Shown: positions 26,550-37,973, counted from the stretch's first letter. The stretch: DNA of 64,000 bases from Juglans regia (GCF_001411555.2 NC_049903.1:34592145-34656144); one strand, 5' to 3'. Notes: generated by a model not told the origin, from the sequence alone. Numbers and translations: made by a program.

Positions 26550-27196
26550 GGATTAATTTCACTTTATCCCTTCAAACTTTCACTTAATTCACAATGTGCT
26601 TTCGAAACTAATAATTGCATCAAAATAGAGTCTCAAACTTTCAAAACTTCTCAATCCTTTTTCCATATACCAGGAGCTTTAAATTTAACAGAAATTCACT
26701 GTACGTGCTGCTCATGTGCATAACATTCACTATAAAGATGTAATTTTTATCTAATTTATTATCATTGATCATATAAAATATAAAATAATATATGTTATCA
26801 ATTAATAATAAATCATAAATCATAAATCATTAAATAATTTTTTTATTAATTTATATATGGTTAATGAATATCAAATAATTTCATTGTATACATAGATTAT
26901 CCATACTTGTTTGCAACTTAGATATAAAATAATTTTATATATGGTTAATAATTAATGATGTATTACTAATTGATAGTATATATTATTTTATATTTTATAT
27001 GGTCAATGATAATAAATTAGATAAAAATTATATCTTTGCAGTGAATTTTCTTTAGATTTGACGCTGCTGGTAGACGGAAGGGGTCAGGGGGATTGTGAAG
27101 TCTTGAAAGTTCGAGAGTTCACTTTGATGTAATTATTAGTTTCGGAAGTACATTATGAATTGAGTGAAAGTTTAAAGAGGCAAAGTGTAATTAACC
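26550..27196. mobile_element. Fold-back Mutator-like MITE with target-site duplication
   Basis: The element has very long inverted arms of at least 200 bp. The left arm starts GGATTAATTTCACTTTATCC and carries CAAACTTTCACTTAATTCAC and TTATCTAATTTATTATCATTG. The right arm, in reverse, starts GGTTAATTACACTTTGCCTC and carries the same blocks. Flanking bases are ATTATTTTAA (26540-26549) and ATTCTTTTAA (27197-27206), a 9-10 bp duplication with one mismatch as expected for Mutator-like elements. Non-coding. Confidence 0.85.
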
Positions 27197-27656
27197 ATTC
27201 TTTTAATTAAAAAAATGTCAACGCAGCCAACATGCATGAGGAGAAAGATTGAAGGATCGAGCTAGCTGCATGCGTGGGTTCAGTACTACTACTTGACTCA
27301 ATGCCTACAATTCTGGGTTTGGTTTGAATTTATCTTTTTTTTTTTTTTTTTTATGAGTAATATCAGACGTACGGCACCACCATGCATGGAAGAAATTAAA
27401 AAGCAACAGAAGAGAAGAAAATGCCGTCTTCTTTGAGGCCGTGTTATAAGCATGCATGCATTAATAGTACTGGTGATCATCCAATTGGCGACATGCATAT
27501 ATGTACGTATGCGTACCCAACTAGCTAGCTTTGGATTCATGTCAATAGTTTACGTAAATGAAATTCCCAGGCCTGATCTATTGGGGAGTTGATGATATTA
27601 TTAATTATGGAGTGTTCTGTTACAATGAGATGTGATAACTATCTACACGTCTAGCT

Positions 27657-27691
<35 letters not shown>

Positions 27692-29242
27692 ATTATATAA
27701 GTGCCTATCAAACGGCTGTAGACGGAAATTCTTGTTTTCCGTTAAGTGTCTATCAAACGGCGTTAAGTCCACGTTAAAAGCAATCTGTGTTCTTTTTGTC
27801 CCATTCGAAAATCGCTCTCTCAAGTCTCAAACCCAGACCCTCTCTAGAACGTTCCTCTCTGGAAACCAGACAATCTCTCTCTTAAAACTCGCTCGGCTTC
27901 GCCTTCTTCTTCCTCTTCCTCTCCTCCCTCTCCTCGCCGGCCCTTAGTCTCCGGTAGTTTCGTTTGTTTTTTTTTGTTTTTTTCAGGTTTTCGGCCGAAT
28001 AAAGGGGTGGCCGTTTCGAGCTTCTCCGGTAACCATCGTCCGACACGCGCACTACTGGGAGAAGCCTCACTCGCCGATCTTGCGGTCGACCGGATTAGGA
28101 GCCAATCAGAGCGGTGCGTTGTGCCGACGCGCGGTTTAAAGGAAATGCGTGGGTTCTCAAACCACCGCGATTCATTACGATATCTCTCATGACTATGTCC
28201 CTGAGTGTTGTGTTCTCTGTTTGGTCACTACAGTGTGATCTCGTCCCCTCCCCTGACCGAGTCAGAGTTCTATTTCTTTCTTTTATTCTTGTTGAGCCTT
28301 TCGTTTCTTTGGTTTTTAGAGCATTGAGTTTGGTTTTTCTTAGTCCGGTTATTTACATCTGGTTAGAAAACTTCCTCTTGCACAGTGTATTTCATGAAGA
28401 AAACTTCTTCTTGCTGAGGACCAACACCAGCGTATACGAAGAAAACATTTCTCTGGCTCGGAGTGTTTTTATGACTGGGTTGGATTGGGTCTCGCATATT
28501 TCTGGCCTCTCTTGCTGGTAAGTTTTAGATTTTAGTGTAAAATAGATTATTTGTGTTGTGTTCCTCTATTTGTGTTGTTGTTAGTGGTGGTGTCGTTAAT
28601 TTTGTGGTGGTCATTTGTTTAGCAGAAATTACCAAAAATTGGAGTTGTTTATTTTTTTTAGAATCGGTATGTTAGGATTGGGCAATAGAGAGACAGAGAG
28701 ATTGTTGTGGAAGATCAAATTCTCTTCGATTGATCGTGTTCTCCTTCAATCTCTAATGATCTTATTTATTTTTATTTTTATTTAGTGCTTCTGTTTTCAC
28801 TTTTTTGTTATTGTTGGAAATGGAAGATTATTGTGGTTATCAGTGATGGTCATGGCAGCCTGGAAATGGAAAGCCAGGCTTAAGGGGCAAGCGTGTGCAA
28901 ATTTGAGGAATGATTAGGGGGCTTTTGGTCATTGGGTAGTGTTGGACTTGGTAAATATGGATGTAGTGGAGGTTGAAAAGCCGTGGGGTGGTGGGTTTAG
29001 TTTGAATACTTTTGTCATGTACATAATACTTTCGTTATTGAAATCTGTGTTTTGGGCATTATACATAGAAGTAATAGCTAGCTCAAATCTGGTGAGTTGG
29101 GCCTTTTATGACCATCATTATGGGGCAACTTAAGGCTTTGCTCACCTACATTTTCGATTATTGTATTTGTTTTTTCCATTTGTCTCATTGTGATTGAGTT
29201 GGCTGCAGCAAACTGACTTGTTCAAGTTAGACTGTACCAGAG

Positions 29243-29346
29243 CACCAGATATGAGCAAGATTTTGCTACCCTGATTTCCAATAAGTTGTAAATATCATGT
29301 CTTTCCAATAGCCAATAAGGTAGCAAAATCTTGCTCATATCTGGTG
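29243..29346. repeat. Perfect 28-bp inverted repeat with 48-bp loop
   Basis: The arm at 29243-29270 (CACCAGATATGAGCAAGATT then TTGCTACC) is the exact reverse complement of 29319-29346. The loop contains two copies of a TTTCCAATA motif. It lies inside the Helitron, outside the recognised gene fragments. Confidence 0.9.
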
Positions 29347-30507
29347 GTGGGTGTATTGTACTTTCCAATAAGTCAGTTTAAATCTGAAAAAATCTTGAAT
29401 TTAATCTTCATTTAATTCCAATGTTTCCCAACCTTACTTCAACCTATGGTCTGTTTAAACTTATTACTGTTTGACTTATTACTTTATAAATGGAATGAAA
29501 TTATTATGCATCTTTAACTTATCATTCTTTTTTTTTTGTTCTACAGGGCATGTTTATATCAAACAAAAACTTATTTTTCTTTCAATCGGGCAAGCGATTT
29601 TATTTCACGGTGCTTCATGATCCCCATTCTCTTCTTTCTGTGGGGCGTGAATCTAAGGGTCACTATTGGTTCATTTCTCCTTTGTGGTTGTATTTGCATT
29701 TAGGAGTTTTTTTTTTTTCTTTCCTGGTTGTTGACTTCTCATTTTTTTTTATCAGGTGGGTTGGTCCTGCGGGTTGCTTGGATTGGGTCTCCCACGTTTC
29801 TGGCCTCTGATTTGCATCCTGGTATGCTTTAGGCTTTACTCTGATCTGCATGGTTTGTATATTGTTCTTGTGTTTATGCTATTGTTGTTTGTCGTGATTG
29901 TGGTGTTGGTTTTGTTGAGCAAAAAAAAAAAACATAATTGCAAGGTAAAGTGGCCAACAGAACCTATGCTACATCAAGCGTAATCTATTGGCCATTAACC
30001 AATCAAGGCCCCAGACATTTGCAATTGGATGCATTGAGAGGACAATGGATCATTACATTTTCTTGAATAACAATGTCAAAAGTGTTGTCATCATATATAT
30101 TCTCTCCAAATCTTTTACAATTTTTTCTTTCTTTCTCTCTCTTAAATTCGACATATTTTAGTTTTGCTTAGTACATATATGAGAGAGAGAAGCTTTGCTG
30201 ATAAAAACAGTCATATCAATATAATCGAAGTTCCAAAAAAATAAAAAAAAAAAAGAACGAACAAGAAAGACACTTAAATCTTACACCTGACATTATTAGA
30301 AAATTTAGGTTTATGCCCTTCACTCAGTTTGTGTGGTACAAAGATGCAAGTCAATGCAAGCTTTCTGCAATTTATACATGTAAAGTATTTATGAGATTCT
30401 CACTTTAACTTGCTTTGAAAAAAAAAGAAAAAAAAATGATTTTGATTACTTTAATGAGAATCATGTATGTTAACAACGTTACTAACATTTCTGATTTTTG
30501 TTCATAG

Positions 30508-30613
30508 GAAGGATAAGGATCCATTGAAACCCAAGCATCCAATGTCAGCATTCTTCTTATTCACAAACAGTAGCCAAGTTGCACTGCTTGCGGAGAAGAA
30601 GAGTGTTTTAGAG
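30508..30613 (+). pseudogene. Captured exon of a 3xHMG-box (HMGB6/13-type) gene
   Basis: Frame reads KDKDPLKPKHPMSAFFLFTN then SSQVALLAEKKSVLE. This is the N-terminal half of the second HMG box of plant 3xHMG-box chromosomal proteins. It is bordered by an intact acceptor (TTCATAG) and donor (GAG|GTATTT), so it was taken as genomic DNA. A 25-bp piece of it (starting CACAAACAGTAGCC, 30561) is repeated downstream at about 30627. Two more exon-like pieces (about 30833-30880 and 31018-31098, the latter KKLEAFNEKNMEKVQLITRL) lie downstream; I could not assign them. Confidence 0.82.
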
Positions 30614-31165
30614 GTATTTTATTATCACAAACAGTAGCCAAGTTGCACTGTTTAATTTATATAATTTTTCAGGGTCGCGACATTTATATAATTTTTGTAT
30701 TTTTGAATTTTTGATATATAGTCATTGATCTTAAACAGGAAAATTATCCATTATATAGTCATTGTGAAAAATGTAAGACTGCATTTTTTCTATTTTGTTT
30801 TGATCTTAAATATAATGGATGGGATCTATCAGGAGCTTGAAGCACTACCCGATCCAGTGGGGCATACCTGCTAGAAGAAGGTAAAGCACTTATTAATACC
30901 AAATTTGGTCTCTATTAAGTTTTGCTGTGCATATTACTGAATAATCCAACATCTTACTTTGATTTATAAGAGAAAACCGAATCAGAACCAGTGGATTTGG
31001 GTTTATAATTTGATACAGGAGAAAGAATACAAAGAAGCTCGAGGCTTTCAATGAGAAGAACATGGAAAAAGTACAACTTATAACCAGGTTAATGGAGGTT
31101 AGTATCATAACTTTCTGCTTAAAATAAAAGTATATGAATCATGACACATTGTCACCTGCCCCTAG

Positions 31166-31522
31166 GACTTTCATTAACACGTTACCTGATTGGAGCATGC
31201 TTCTTGCCGCTATCACCACAATCTTCTTGGCTGCTGAGAAGCAGTGGATGATACTTGATTTTTTCTTGAATAACATATGTTTGAGATTTTTTTTCATGAG
31301 CTATTGCCTCATTCCTCCTGCTTTTGGTTCCAGGAAACTGCCTTTTTTTCATGAGCTATTGCCTTATTCCTCCTGCTTTTGGTTCCAGGAAACTACCCTT
31401 AATCATGTTAAGAGTGCTGGACTTCTTGGTGATGGCTTTGGTTCAACGCCAAAGATGTGCAGAAAGAACCTGATATGGGTGGTTACACGAATGCAGGTGG
31501 TGGTAGATCGCTATCCTACTTG
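31166..31522 (+). pseudogene. Captured fragments of a FATB acyl-ACP thioesterase gene
   Basis: Two pieces in one open frame. From 31166 the frame reads RTFINTLPDWSMLLAAITTI then FLAAEKQWMI (N-terminal membrane-anchor region of FATB). From 31387 to 31522 it reads ETTLNHVKSAGLLGDGFGST then NLIWVVTRMQVVVDRYPTW (hot-dog domain 1). The middle of the first exon and part of the intron are lost. The second piece keeps its acceptor (TTCCAG) and donor (TTG|GTAAGC). FATB normally releases saturated fatty acids in plastids; these pieces lack the catalytic region. Confidence 0.88.
31288..31395 (+). repeat. 55-bp tandem duplication spanning a splice acceptor
   Basis: The segment with TTTCATGAGCTATTGCCT and CTCCTGCTTTTGGTTCCAGG is present twice, period 55 bp (CATGAG at 31295 and 31350), with one or two differences. 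It duplicates the end of the FATB intron together with the first bases of the next exon, so two acceptor sites lie in a row. Confidence 0.9.
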
Positions 31523-32542
31523 GTAAGCCCACCACTTCATGCATATGGTTTGGCTTCTTTATCTGCAGTTGTTTTTTGTCATTTATGTTTATATTTCATT
31601 TTTTGTTTATCCATTTTCCATATATGGATTTGATGATTTTATCCTACATTGCTACCATCCCCTGTAGTTTGCAGGGCTAATTGTGTAACAAAGAATTGGC
31701 TCCATGCTTAGCTCTATTTACTTGTTTTTGTACTTAATTGTTCTAAACATTTACTAATTTGTGGGGATGACACCGATACAAGGTCAGAATTTTATATCTA
31801 AAATCTAATACACTATTTGTTCCTTTGTGGGGCGATTTATTTCTCGAGCCCATTAGTGTAGGGGAAATGTTAGCCCAAGTAGTCATTAGCAAAAGCATAT
31901 TAAAGGAAGAGAAAGAAAATGGGTTCACATTCTGATGTTCCCTGTCTTAGAAAATTGTTTGGGAGAATGGACCAAGTTTGAAGATTTAGGTGAGGTCATT
32001 GTGGGAAGTCCTCCTGTAATCAGTAATCAACTGTTATTATAAAAGAAAATGTGTAGTATTGGCGTGTCTTTGGAGATTGAAAGTTTAAAAGGGTTTGAGG
32101 AATTGCTTTGTTAGAGAGGGTGCTACTCTTAGTTGACAAAACTACTATCCTTGAAAGTCTTTTGCTACAGCCTCTCTGAAAAGAAAGCATTCGAATTGGA
32201 GACTTGGGTTGGCAATATGGTTAATGACAGAACATCATGGTATTCGTGGAGATTTGATATTATATCATTGGGTTTTGGGTACATGATTTGTTTTCAACTA
32301 TGTATGTGACTGCTGAAATTTAATTATGAGCCATATATTGTTTTTTTATGGGTAAAGTATCAGCCCTGTCGTATTGTAGTATAGAGGATTTTGCATTTAT
32401 TTTTTAGTGTGAGATTCTCATTGTTATAGATTTAGTTATTGCTTTCCAATTTTGCACATGACTATGGAATTTAATTCACGTGTTCCATAGTGTTATTAGA
32501 GGAAACAAAATGGTGGTTTTATTGCTATTTTTTCATTCTCAG

Positions 32543-33136
32543 GTTTATGAAGTTCTAAAGTTGCTGAATGAGCTCTACCTACTACAGCTAGAGATCAAGA
32601 AGCTCAACAGGTGTTGGATAAGGAATTCCGTTTTAGTTAATTCTCCCAGTCTTCTGCAAAAATTCGGAATGGATATACTTCCTTTGTTGATCCAGGTTGG
32701 TTTTGTGGTATATAGCAATAAATTGAATTTTTTTCCTTATATGGCTTTGTAATGTTGCCTTCACCCCTTGCACAAGTAGTTAATTCTGGTACAAATTTAT
32801 ATGTTTGCTATGGCTGCCTTTTTATTATCAACAAGTTAGTTTATTTCAGCAAATCTGACATGCTTCTTGAATTACTTAAGAATACCAACATTTCAAGGTG
32901 AACTAGGCTATCTTGTGTTTATAGTATTAATCCTGATAATATTTCTCTTGAACTGAAGATTTTTTTTTTCTAATCAGCAGTTTTTTGGCCGGAGTGTTCA
33001 ATCGAAAGGATCAGCATGTGCTCTTAGTAGCTCTACATATTGTTGAGATGATCCTGCAAAAGCTTTCTAATATTTTCTTGAGTTCATTTATCAAGGAAGG
33101 TGCCCTTTTTGCTATTGATGCATTGTCATTTAAGTA
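32543..33136 (+). pseudogene. Captured fragments of a UPL3/UPL4-type HECT ubiquitin ligase (ARM region)
   Basis: Three exon pieces in order with introns. Exon 32543-32696 reads VYEVLKLLNEL, then after a frameshift RDQEAQQVLDKE, and after another LLQKFGMDILPLLIQ. Exon about 32776-32897 reads VVNSGTNLYVCYGC then NKLVYFSKSDMLLELLKNTN. Exon 32978 to about 33136 reads FLAGVFNRKDQHVLLVALHI then LQKLSNIFLSSFIKEGALFA. This is the N-terminal armadillo region of plant UPL3/UPL4. No HECT domain is present. Frameshifts and a damaged acceptor make it non-functional. Confidence 0.87.
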
Positions 33137-33458
33137 ACTATTACGTTTCCTTCTTTTCATTTATTTGTCTATTTGTTTAATGAAGAAAATAGAAACTATC
33201 TATTCAAGATCTAGAAAATAAATATTCTAGAGTGTTGATATTGAAAATCATTTATCGTATGGTGCCACATGTTTTCATGTGTCATGCTTTGACCCTACTT
33301 CAACACAAAAATGTGTAATGCTTTGAACTCGATATAATGGTCCGAAATGATTTTTTAGATGGATTGACATTTTTCTTGCTTTTGTTGGCATAGATGGATT
33401 GCTTTTGTGAAAAATCAAAATTTTTTCTATTAAAAACCTTGTCTCACCTAACTAGGCA

Positions 33459-33486
33459 AACGTGCTTTGCACGTTGTCCTGGCCTA

Positions 33487-33487
<1 letters not shown>
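33459..33487 (+). other. Helitron 3' terminal hairpin and CTAG end
   Basis: AACGTGC TTT GCACGTT forms a perfect stem of 7 bp with a 3-base loop. It is followed by GTCCTGGC and the terminal CTAG, with T as next base. The related terminus of the minus-strand Helitron at 49766 has GCAAATGTACTTTGCACG and CTAG at the same relative positions. Confidence 0.9.

Positions 33488-33524
<37 letters not shown>
33488..33524. repeat. (TA)n microsatellite, right half of the Helitron target
   Basis: Uninterrupted TA repeats immediately after the Helitron terminus. The matching left half is at about 27658-27686. Another (TA)n lies in the adjacent Copia LTR at 33757-33793. Confidence 0.9.
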
Positions 33525-33527
<3 letters not shown>

Positions 33528-33683
33528 TGCACATGTTTATCATATCTATCTACACATGATGTCTATCATATTGTTACAGATAATGATAATTATTGCTACT
33601 TATCTCTATCCAGCTAATTTGACTTCGTCTGTTCCTTCATCTTTGGTGGTGCTATCCGAAGTACTCCGTTCTTTGTTGTGAGG

Positions 33684-33753
33684 TGTAAGAGTTTGAAGAT
33701 GAAGAAATAATCTGTTGATTTCTCATTAAAATGTAATGGATGTATACATTTCG

Positions 33754-33794
<41 letters not shown>

Positions 33795-33969
33795 GCAAGA
33801 AAGAATCTAAACTGATATCGACATTTGTACAAACATGTGGTGTGCTCTGTAGTGTACTATCATTTGCAGCAGAGTCTGTTATAGCAGCTGCCAGAACATT
33901 ACAAACAAAACCAAGATAATTACAAACATGCCAATAGGTTACGTATCAAGCCTATTCTAAGTTATTCCA
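33684..33969 (-). repeat. 3' LTR of Copia A
   Basis: Begins TGTAAGAGTTTGAAGATGAAG on the plus strand and ends near AGTTATTCCA. Contains two long (TA)n runs (33757-33793) that make it about 36 bp longer than its partner. Confidence 0.8.
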
Positions 33970-34327
33970 GATGATTCCAAAGTAATGGCATTTGTGGTGG
34001 AGTTGATGTCTTTTGCAAATGTTGTGTTGATCCCGTATGATGAGGAAAGTGTGTTGAAGTCGTCTGGTGGAGCAGCTGGAATATTTTTCAATTTGAAAAG
34101 TAGAGTGGCTGGCTCAATATGCCCCCTTGAACCTAGGGGGATATCTACCACAGTAAGGCTTGTTCGTAGTAAATGAAAATGAGTTGAGACGTTAAAGATA
34201 AAGACGCCAAAATTTAATGTTTGTTTGAGGTAGCAAAGCAATCGCTTCACAGCTTGCTAGTGATGATTTTTGGGATTGTGCATGAATTGAGAAAGTTTAT
34301 TTACAACAAAGGCAATATCAGGTCTTG

Positions 34328-34864
34328 TTAGGGACAAGTACTGGAGGCTACCGACACAACTTTAATAGAGAGTTGGATTAGAAAACGATGGAGTATCGGA
34401 CAGAGAAAGTTTAGTGGAGCTGCCATTGGAGAGGTGACTCCTTTGGAAGACAACATGTTGGTTCGGGAAAGGATATCCCGAACATATTTTTGCTTGGAAA
34501 TTAAAATGCCATCAGGAAGATATGAAATTTCTATGCCTAAAAAAAAAGACAGTTTTCCCAAATCTTTAATGGAGAATGCAGAAGGAAGATAACTAACAAG
34601 ATGATCAATTTGTGAGGCATGAGAACTGGTGACAATAATGTCATACACATAAACTAGGACATAAATTAAAACAAAATTAGAAGAATAAATAAACAAGGAT
34701 GGATCAGCTTTAGATGGGATAAAACCATACTCACAGAGTTGGGAACTAAGTTGTGCAAACCATGCACAGGGAGCTTGTTTGAGGCCATAAATGGCCTTTT
34801 GCAAGCGACATACATAATGGGGATGTTCAGGGTGCACAAAACCAATCAGTTGGACCATATACAC
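34328..34864 (-). pseudogene. Copia A reverse transcriptase
   Basis: Open for 178 codons. It has the Copia RT blocks VCRLQKAIYGLKQAPCAWF, FIPSKADPSLFIY, LGKLSFFLGIEI and ILISKQKYVRDIL. The catalytic YVDD motif reads YVYD, so one of the two essential aspartates is lost. Downstream at 33957-34250 is RNase H-side debris. Confidence 0.9.
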
Positions 34865-35958
34865 GGTTTCATAGAGATCATCATGAAGGAAAGCGTTCTG
34901 AATATCGAGTTGATGGAGTGACTAGCCATAGGCGACAGCAAGAGAAAGAAAAAATTGAATCGTAGTGGGCTTGACAACCGAACTGAAGGGCTTGATTGAA
35001 GGTCTTGGAGTAATCAAGCCCTTCTTGTTGATGAAAGCCCTTTGCTACGAGGCGAACTTTTGTTCGTTCGATAGTCTCATCTGCACGGTGCTTGGTTCAG
35101 AAGACCCACCTGTAGCCAACGATGTTAGAAGAAGGGGGAGGGGAACAAGAGTCCAAGTGTTATTTTTTTAGGAGAGCATGAAACTCATTTTTCATGGCCT
35201 CATGCTATTAGGTGAAACAGAAAGTAGTGGTATATGATGTTGGTTCTGGGTGTTTCAATGGAGGTGGTGAGACAGTGTCGTGGTTGGGGATAGAGGATGA
35301 GACCATCGAAAAGCTATTTTGGACAAGATGAATTGGTTTTTGATCAGGTTATGATGGGTGATCTAGGAGGATTGGAGGAAGGAAAGGATGTTAAATCAAA
35401 AATGGGCGGGGATTCGGAGGTAGTGAATTAGTCAAAGAGTTATCAGAGGGTGAGGAAGAAGAAGAAGAGAGTGAGACATGCATGTGGAGAGGGCTTAAGG
35501 AAGGAAATGGGCTAGATGATGGGTTGGGACGTAGAGGGCCCAAAGTGGTAGAAATAGAGATGGCAGGACAATGTGTGTGGATGAGAAGGTTTGATTCGAA
35601 GCAGGGGCAGATTGTGAAAAAGTAACGTAAGGAAAAGAATTTTCATTGAAGATGACATCGCAAGAGATATACAACCTATTGGATGGAAGATGAAGACACT
35701 TGTAACCTTTGTGAGTAGGATTGTAGCCAAGGAAAAGACATGATAAGGAGCGAAAATGAATTTTATGGTTGTTATAGGACTGAAGGTTGGGCCAACATTC
35801 AGACCAAAAAACTTTGAGAAATGAGTAATCAGGATCTTTGTTGTGAAAAATAAATTGAGGGGATTTGTTTTTGAGTGCTGGAGATGGAATTAAATTAATG
35901 AAGTATGCAGCTGTTTGAAAAGCATCGGCCCAAAATTTCTAGGAAAGTGATGCGGTTG

Positions 35959-36676
35959 CTAAAAGAGTAAGACCCATTTCAACAATGTGGCGGTGTTTTT
36001 GCTCAACCACACCATTTTGTTGTGGGTATGTGGACAAGAGAGATGGTGTGAAATGCCTTGAGAGTTGAGAATACGAGTTAGGGGTTGAAATTCACCGCCC
36101 CAATCGATTTGAACGTTTTTTAATTTTAGTATTGAATAAGCATTCAACATGGAATTGAAAAAGAAGAAAAGTAGAGGTAGCTTCTCCTTTTGAAGCAAGT
36201 GGATAAAATCAAGTATATCTACAACAATCATCTACAAAAGAAACATAGTAATTGAAACCGTCCCTTGATAGATAAGGGGATGGACCCCAAACATAAAAAA
36301 AAATTAAATTCAAAAGTCTTGAAGTCCGATTAACAGAGTTTTTAAAAGGAAGTTGCTGACACTTGGCAAGGGGACAACTTGAACAAAAGAAATCCGGTTG
36401 AGATGGAAGAAAGGGTAGACACTTGGTGTGTAGTATTTAAGAGACATGCTGAAGAGTAGGATGGCTTAGTCGATGATGCCATTGAGCTAAAGTGGTCCAT
36501 TCACCAATGAGAGCAACATGATCAGATGATGGTGAATCGGGAGGAGGAAAAAGATAAAGGCCATTACAAGTTGGTCCTTGGAGAAGGGGAGTGCCCGTCC
36601 GTTTATCCTTCACAAAGAAATTAGAGGCATGAGATTCGAAGAGAGTTATCATGACAAAATTTTTGAACCAACACAA
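35959..36676 (-). pseudogene. Copia A integrase and GAG-pre-integrase pieces
   Basis: Piece 36437-36676 ends TLAQWHHRLSHPTLQHV, the GAG-pre-integrase signature with the HRLSH histidine pair. Piece 35959-36231 has VQIDWGGEFQPL and GISHHLSCPHTHNKM, the integrase core after the second catalytic region. Stops and frameshifts separate them. Confidence 0.85.
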
Positions 36677-36744
36677 GGGTTTTTTGTTATATAAGGCACA
36701 TGAAGCAATTTACATAGTAAAAAATTAGAGGAAGAGGAGGAGAG

Positions 36745-37973
36745 TTAAGAGTCATCGACGTGTGTGATAGGAAGAGGAGTGTCGTCGCCAACACGAATTT
36801 GTTCGGGGCTTGAATATGGCTCAACTGAGAGATTCAAGTTCTGAAGATCAGAGGTTAGATGATTGGTGGCTGCAGAATCTGGGTACCACAAACGATCCAA
36901 GAGAGAAGGAGAATTGGTGTAGTGTGCAGAAAGGAAGTGTGGTGGATCAAACTGATAGGCTTGATCAAAATGACGTAGCACTGAAGTGCTACATGACCCA
37001 CCTTGTTGCAAACTTGGCAAGTTAGCTTGTTTGAAAACTGAGATAGATGTTGAGAAGTTAAGGAGGATCTGCCACCGCAAGAACACCCACCACGATAGAA
37101 GGTGTGACCTCCACGTTGGGAATTTAAAGGAGAAAATGTGGTGGTGACAAGGGCAAAGGGGGTTGGGAGCAAGTCGTGCTTTATAGAGTTAAGGGTGAGA
37201 CGACTTTCAAAGGTGAGGAGATGGTTAAATAATTCTGCAGAGCTGATGGGGGTAGAGCGAGTGGTGACAGAAATAACAAAGGACTCATATTCTGAGTTAT
37301 GACCATTTAGGAGGTAAGAGACAACCTCAATATCACGTAAAGGCTCTCCAACCGCAATCATTGTGTCGAAGAGTAGACGCACTTTGTAGTAGTAATCTAT
37401 GATGGAGAGGGAACCTCTTTTGCGATTGGTGAGCTGATGACGGATTTGGAAAATCTTTGCTTGGGATTGAGAGGTGAACATGGTGTCAAGAGTGACCCAT
37501 AGTTCACGAGAGGTGTGGGAGGCAATAACCTGGGCAAGAATGGGTTCAATTAAGGAGGAGAGAAGTGCACTGAGCAGGAGCTGGTCAGTATGACGCCATT
37601 AAAGATAGGCTAGGTTAGGTTGAGGGATGGACGATCCAGATTGGGAAAGAGAAAAGATTGGAAGCATGGGAGGTGGAGGAGGACAATGATCTGGAAAAGT
37701 TCTTGGCCATGGAGGTAAAGGATAATTTGGGCGCGCCAAAAAAGGTAGTTGTCTGAGCCCAACTTGACTGAAACGATATGGGAGAAGTTGCTTGGGAGTT
37801 GGAAGGTGGTGTAGGAGGAAAAAAAAATTTAGAGAAGGAAGAGTTTTCACTGGCCATGAGGAAGAGACGTTGGTCGATTCCAACTCTGGTACCATGTAAG
37901 AGTTTGAAGATGAAGAAATAATCTGATTCTCATTAAAATGTAATGGTTGTATACATTTCGTATATATATGCAA
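36745..37973 (-). pseudogene. Copia A gag and protease
   Basis: The gag frames at 37973-37599 and 37481-36855 carry IFQIRHQLTNRKRGSLSI, LLNGHNSEYESFV and an intact CX2CX4HX4C zinc knuckle CQVCNKVGHVALQC. The overlapping frame 37086-36745 has the protease site WYPDSAATNHLTSD. The change of frame between knuckle and protease is a frameshift, not a normal junction. Confidence 0.85.

Larger units (their letters stand above)
27687..33487 (+). mobile_element. Helitron (5.8 kb) carrying fragments of several host genes
   Basis: The left end is TCTCTATTATATAAG (starts TC). The right end is a perfect 7-bp-stem hairpin (33459-33475) followed 8 bases later by CTAG (33484-33487). Both are the hallmarks of Helitron termini. 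The element sits between A and T inside a (TA)n tract that continues on both sides (about 27658-27686 and 33488-33524), as expected for Helitron target choice with no duplication. Inside are plus-strand exon pieces with their introns from a 3xHMG-box gene, a FATB thioesterase gene and a UPL3/4 ubiquitin-ligase gene, plus unidentified pieces. No Rep/helicase or RPA is present, so it is non-autonomous. A CT-rich stretch (27870-27950) may be a captured promoter or leader. Confidence 0.88.

Noticed and set aside
28114..28521. 135-codon frame in the left part of the Helitron
   Set aside because: Hydrophobic and T-rich, with no family resemblance. Could be captured leader or intron, but coding status is not supported.
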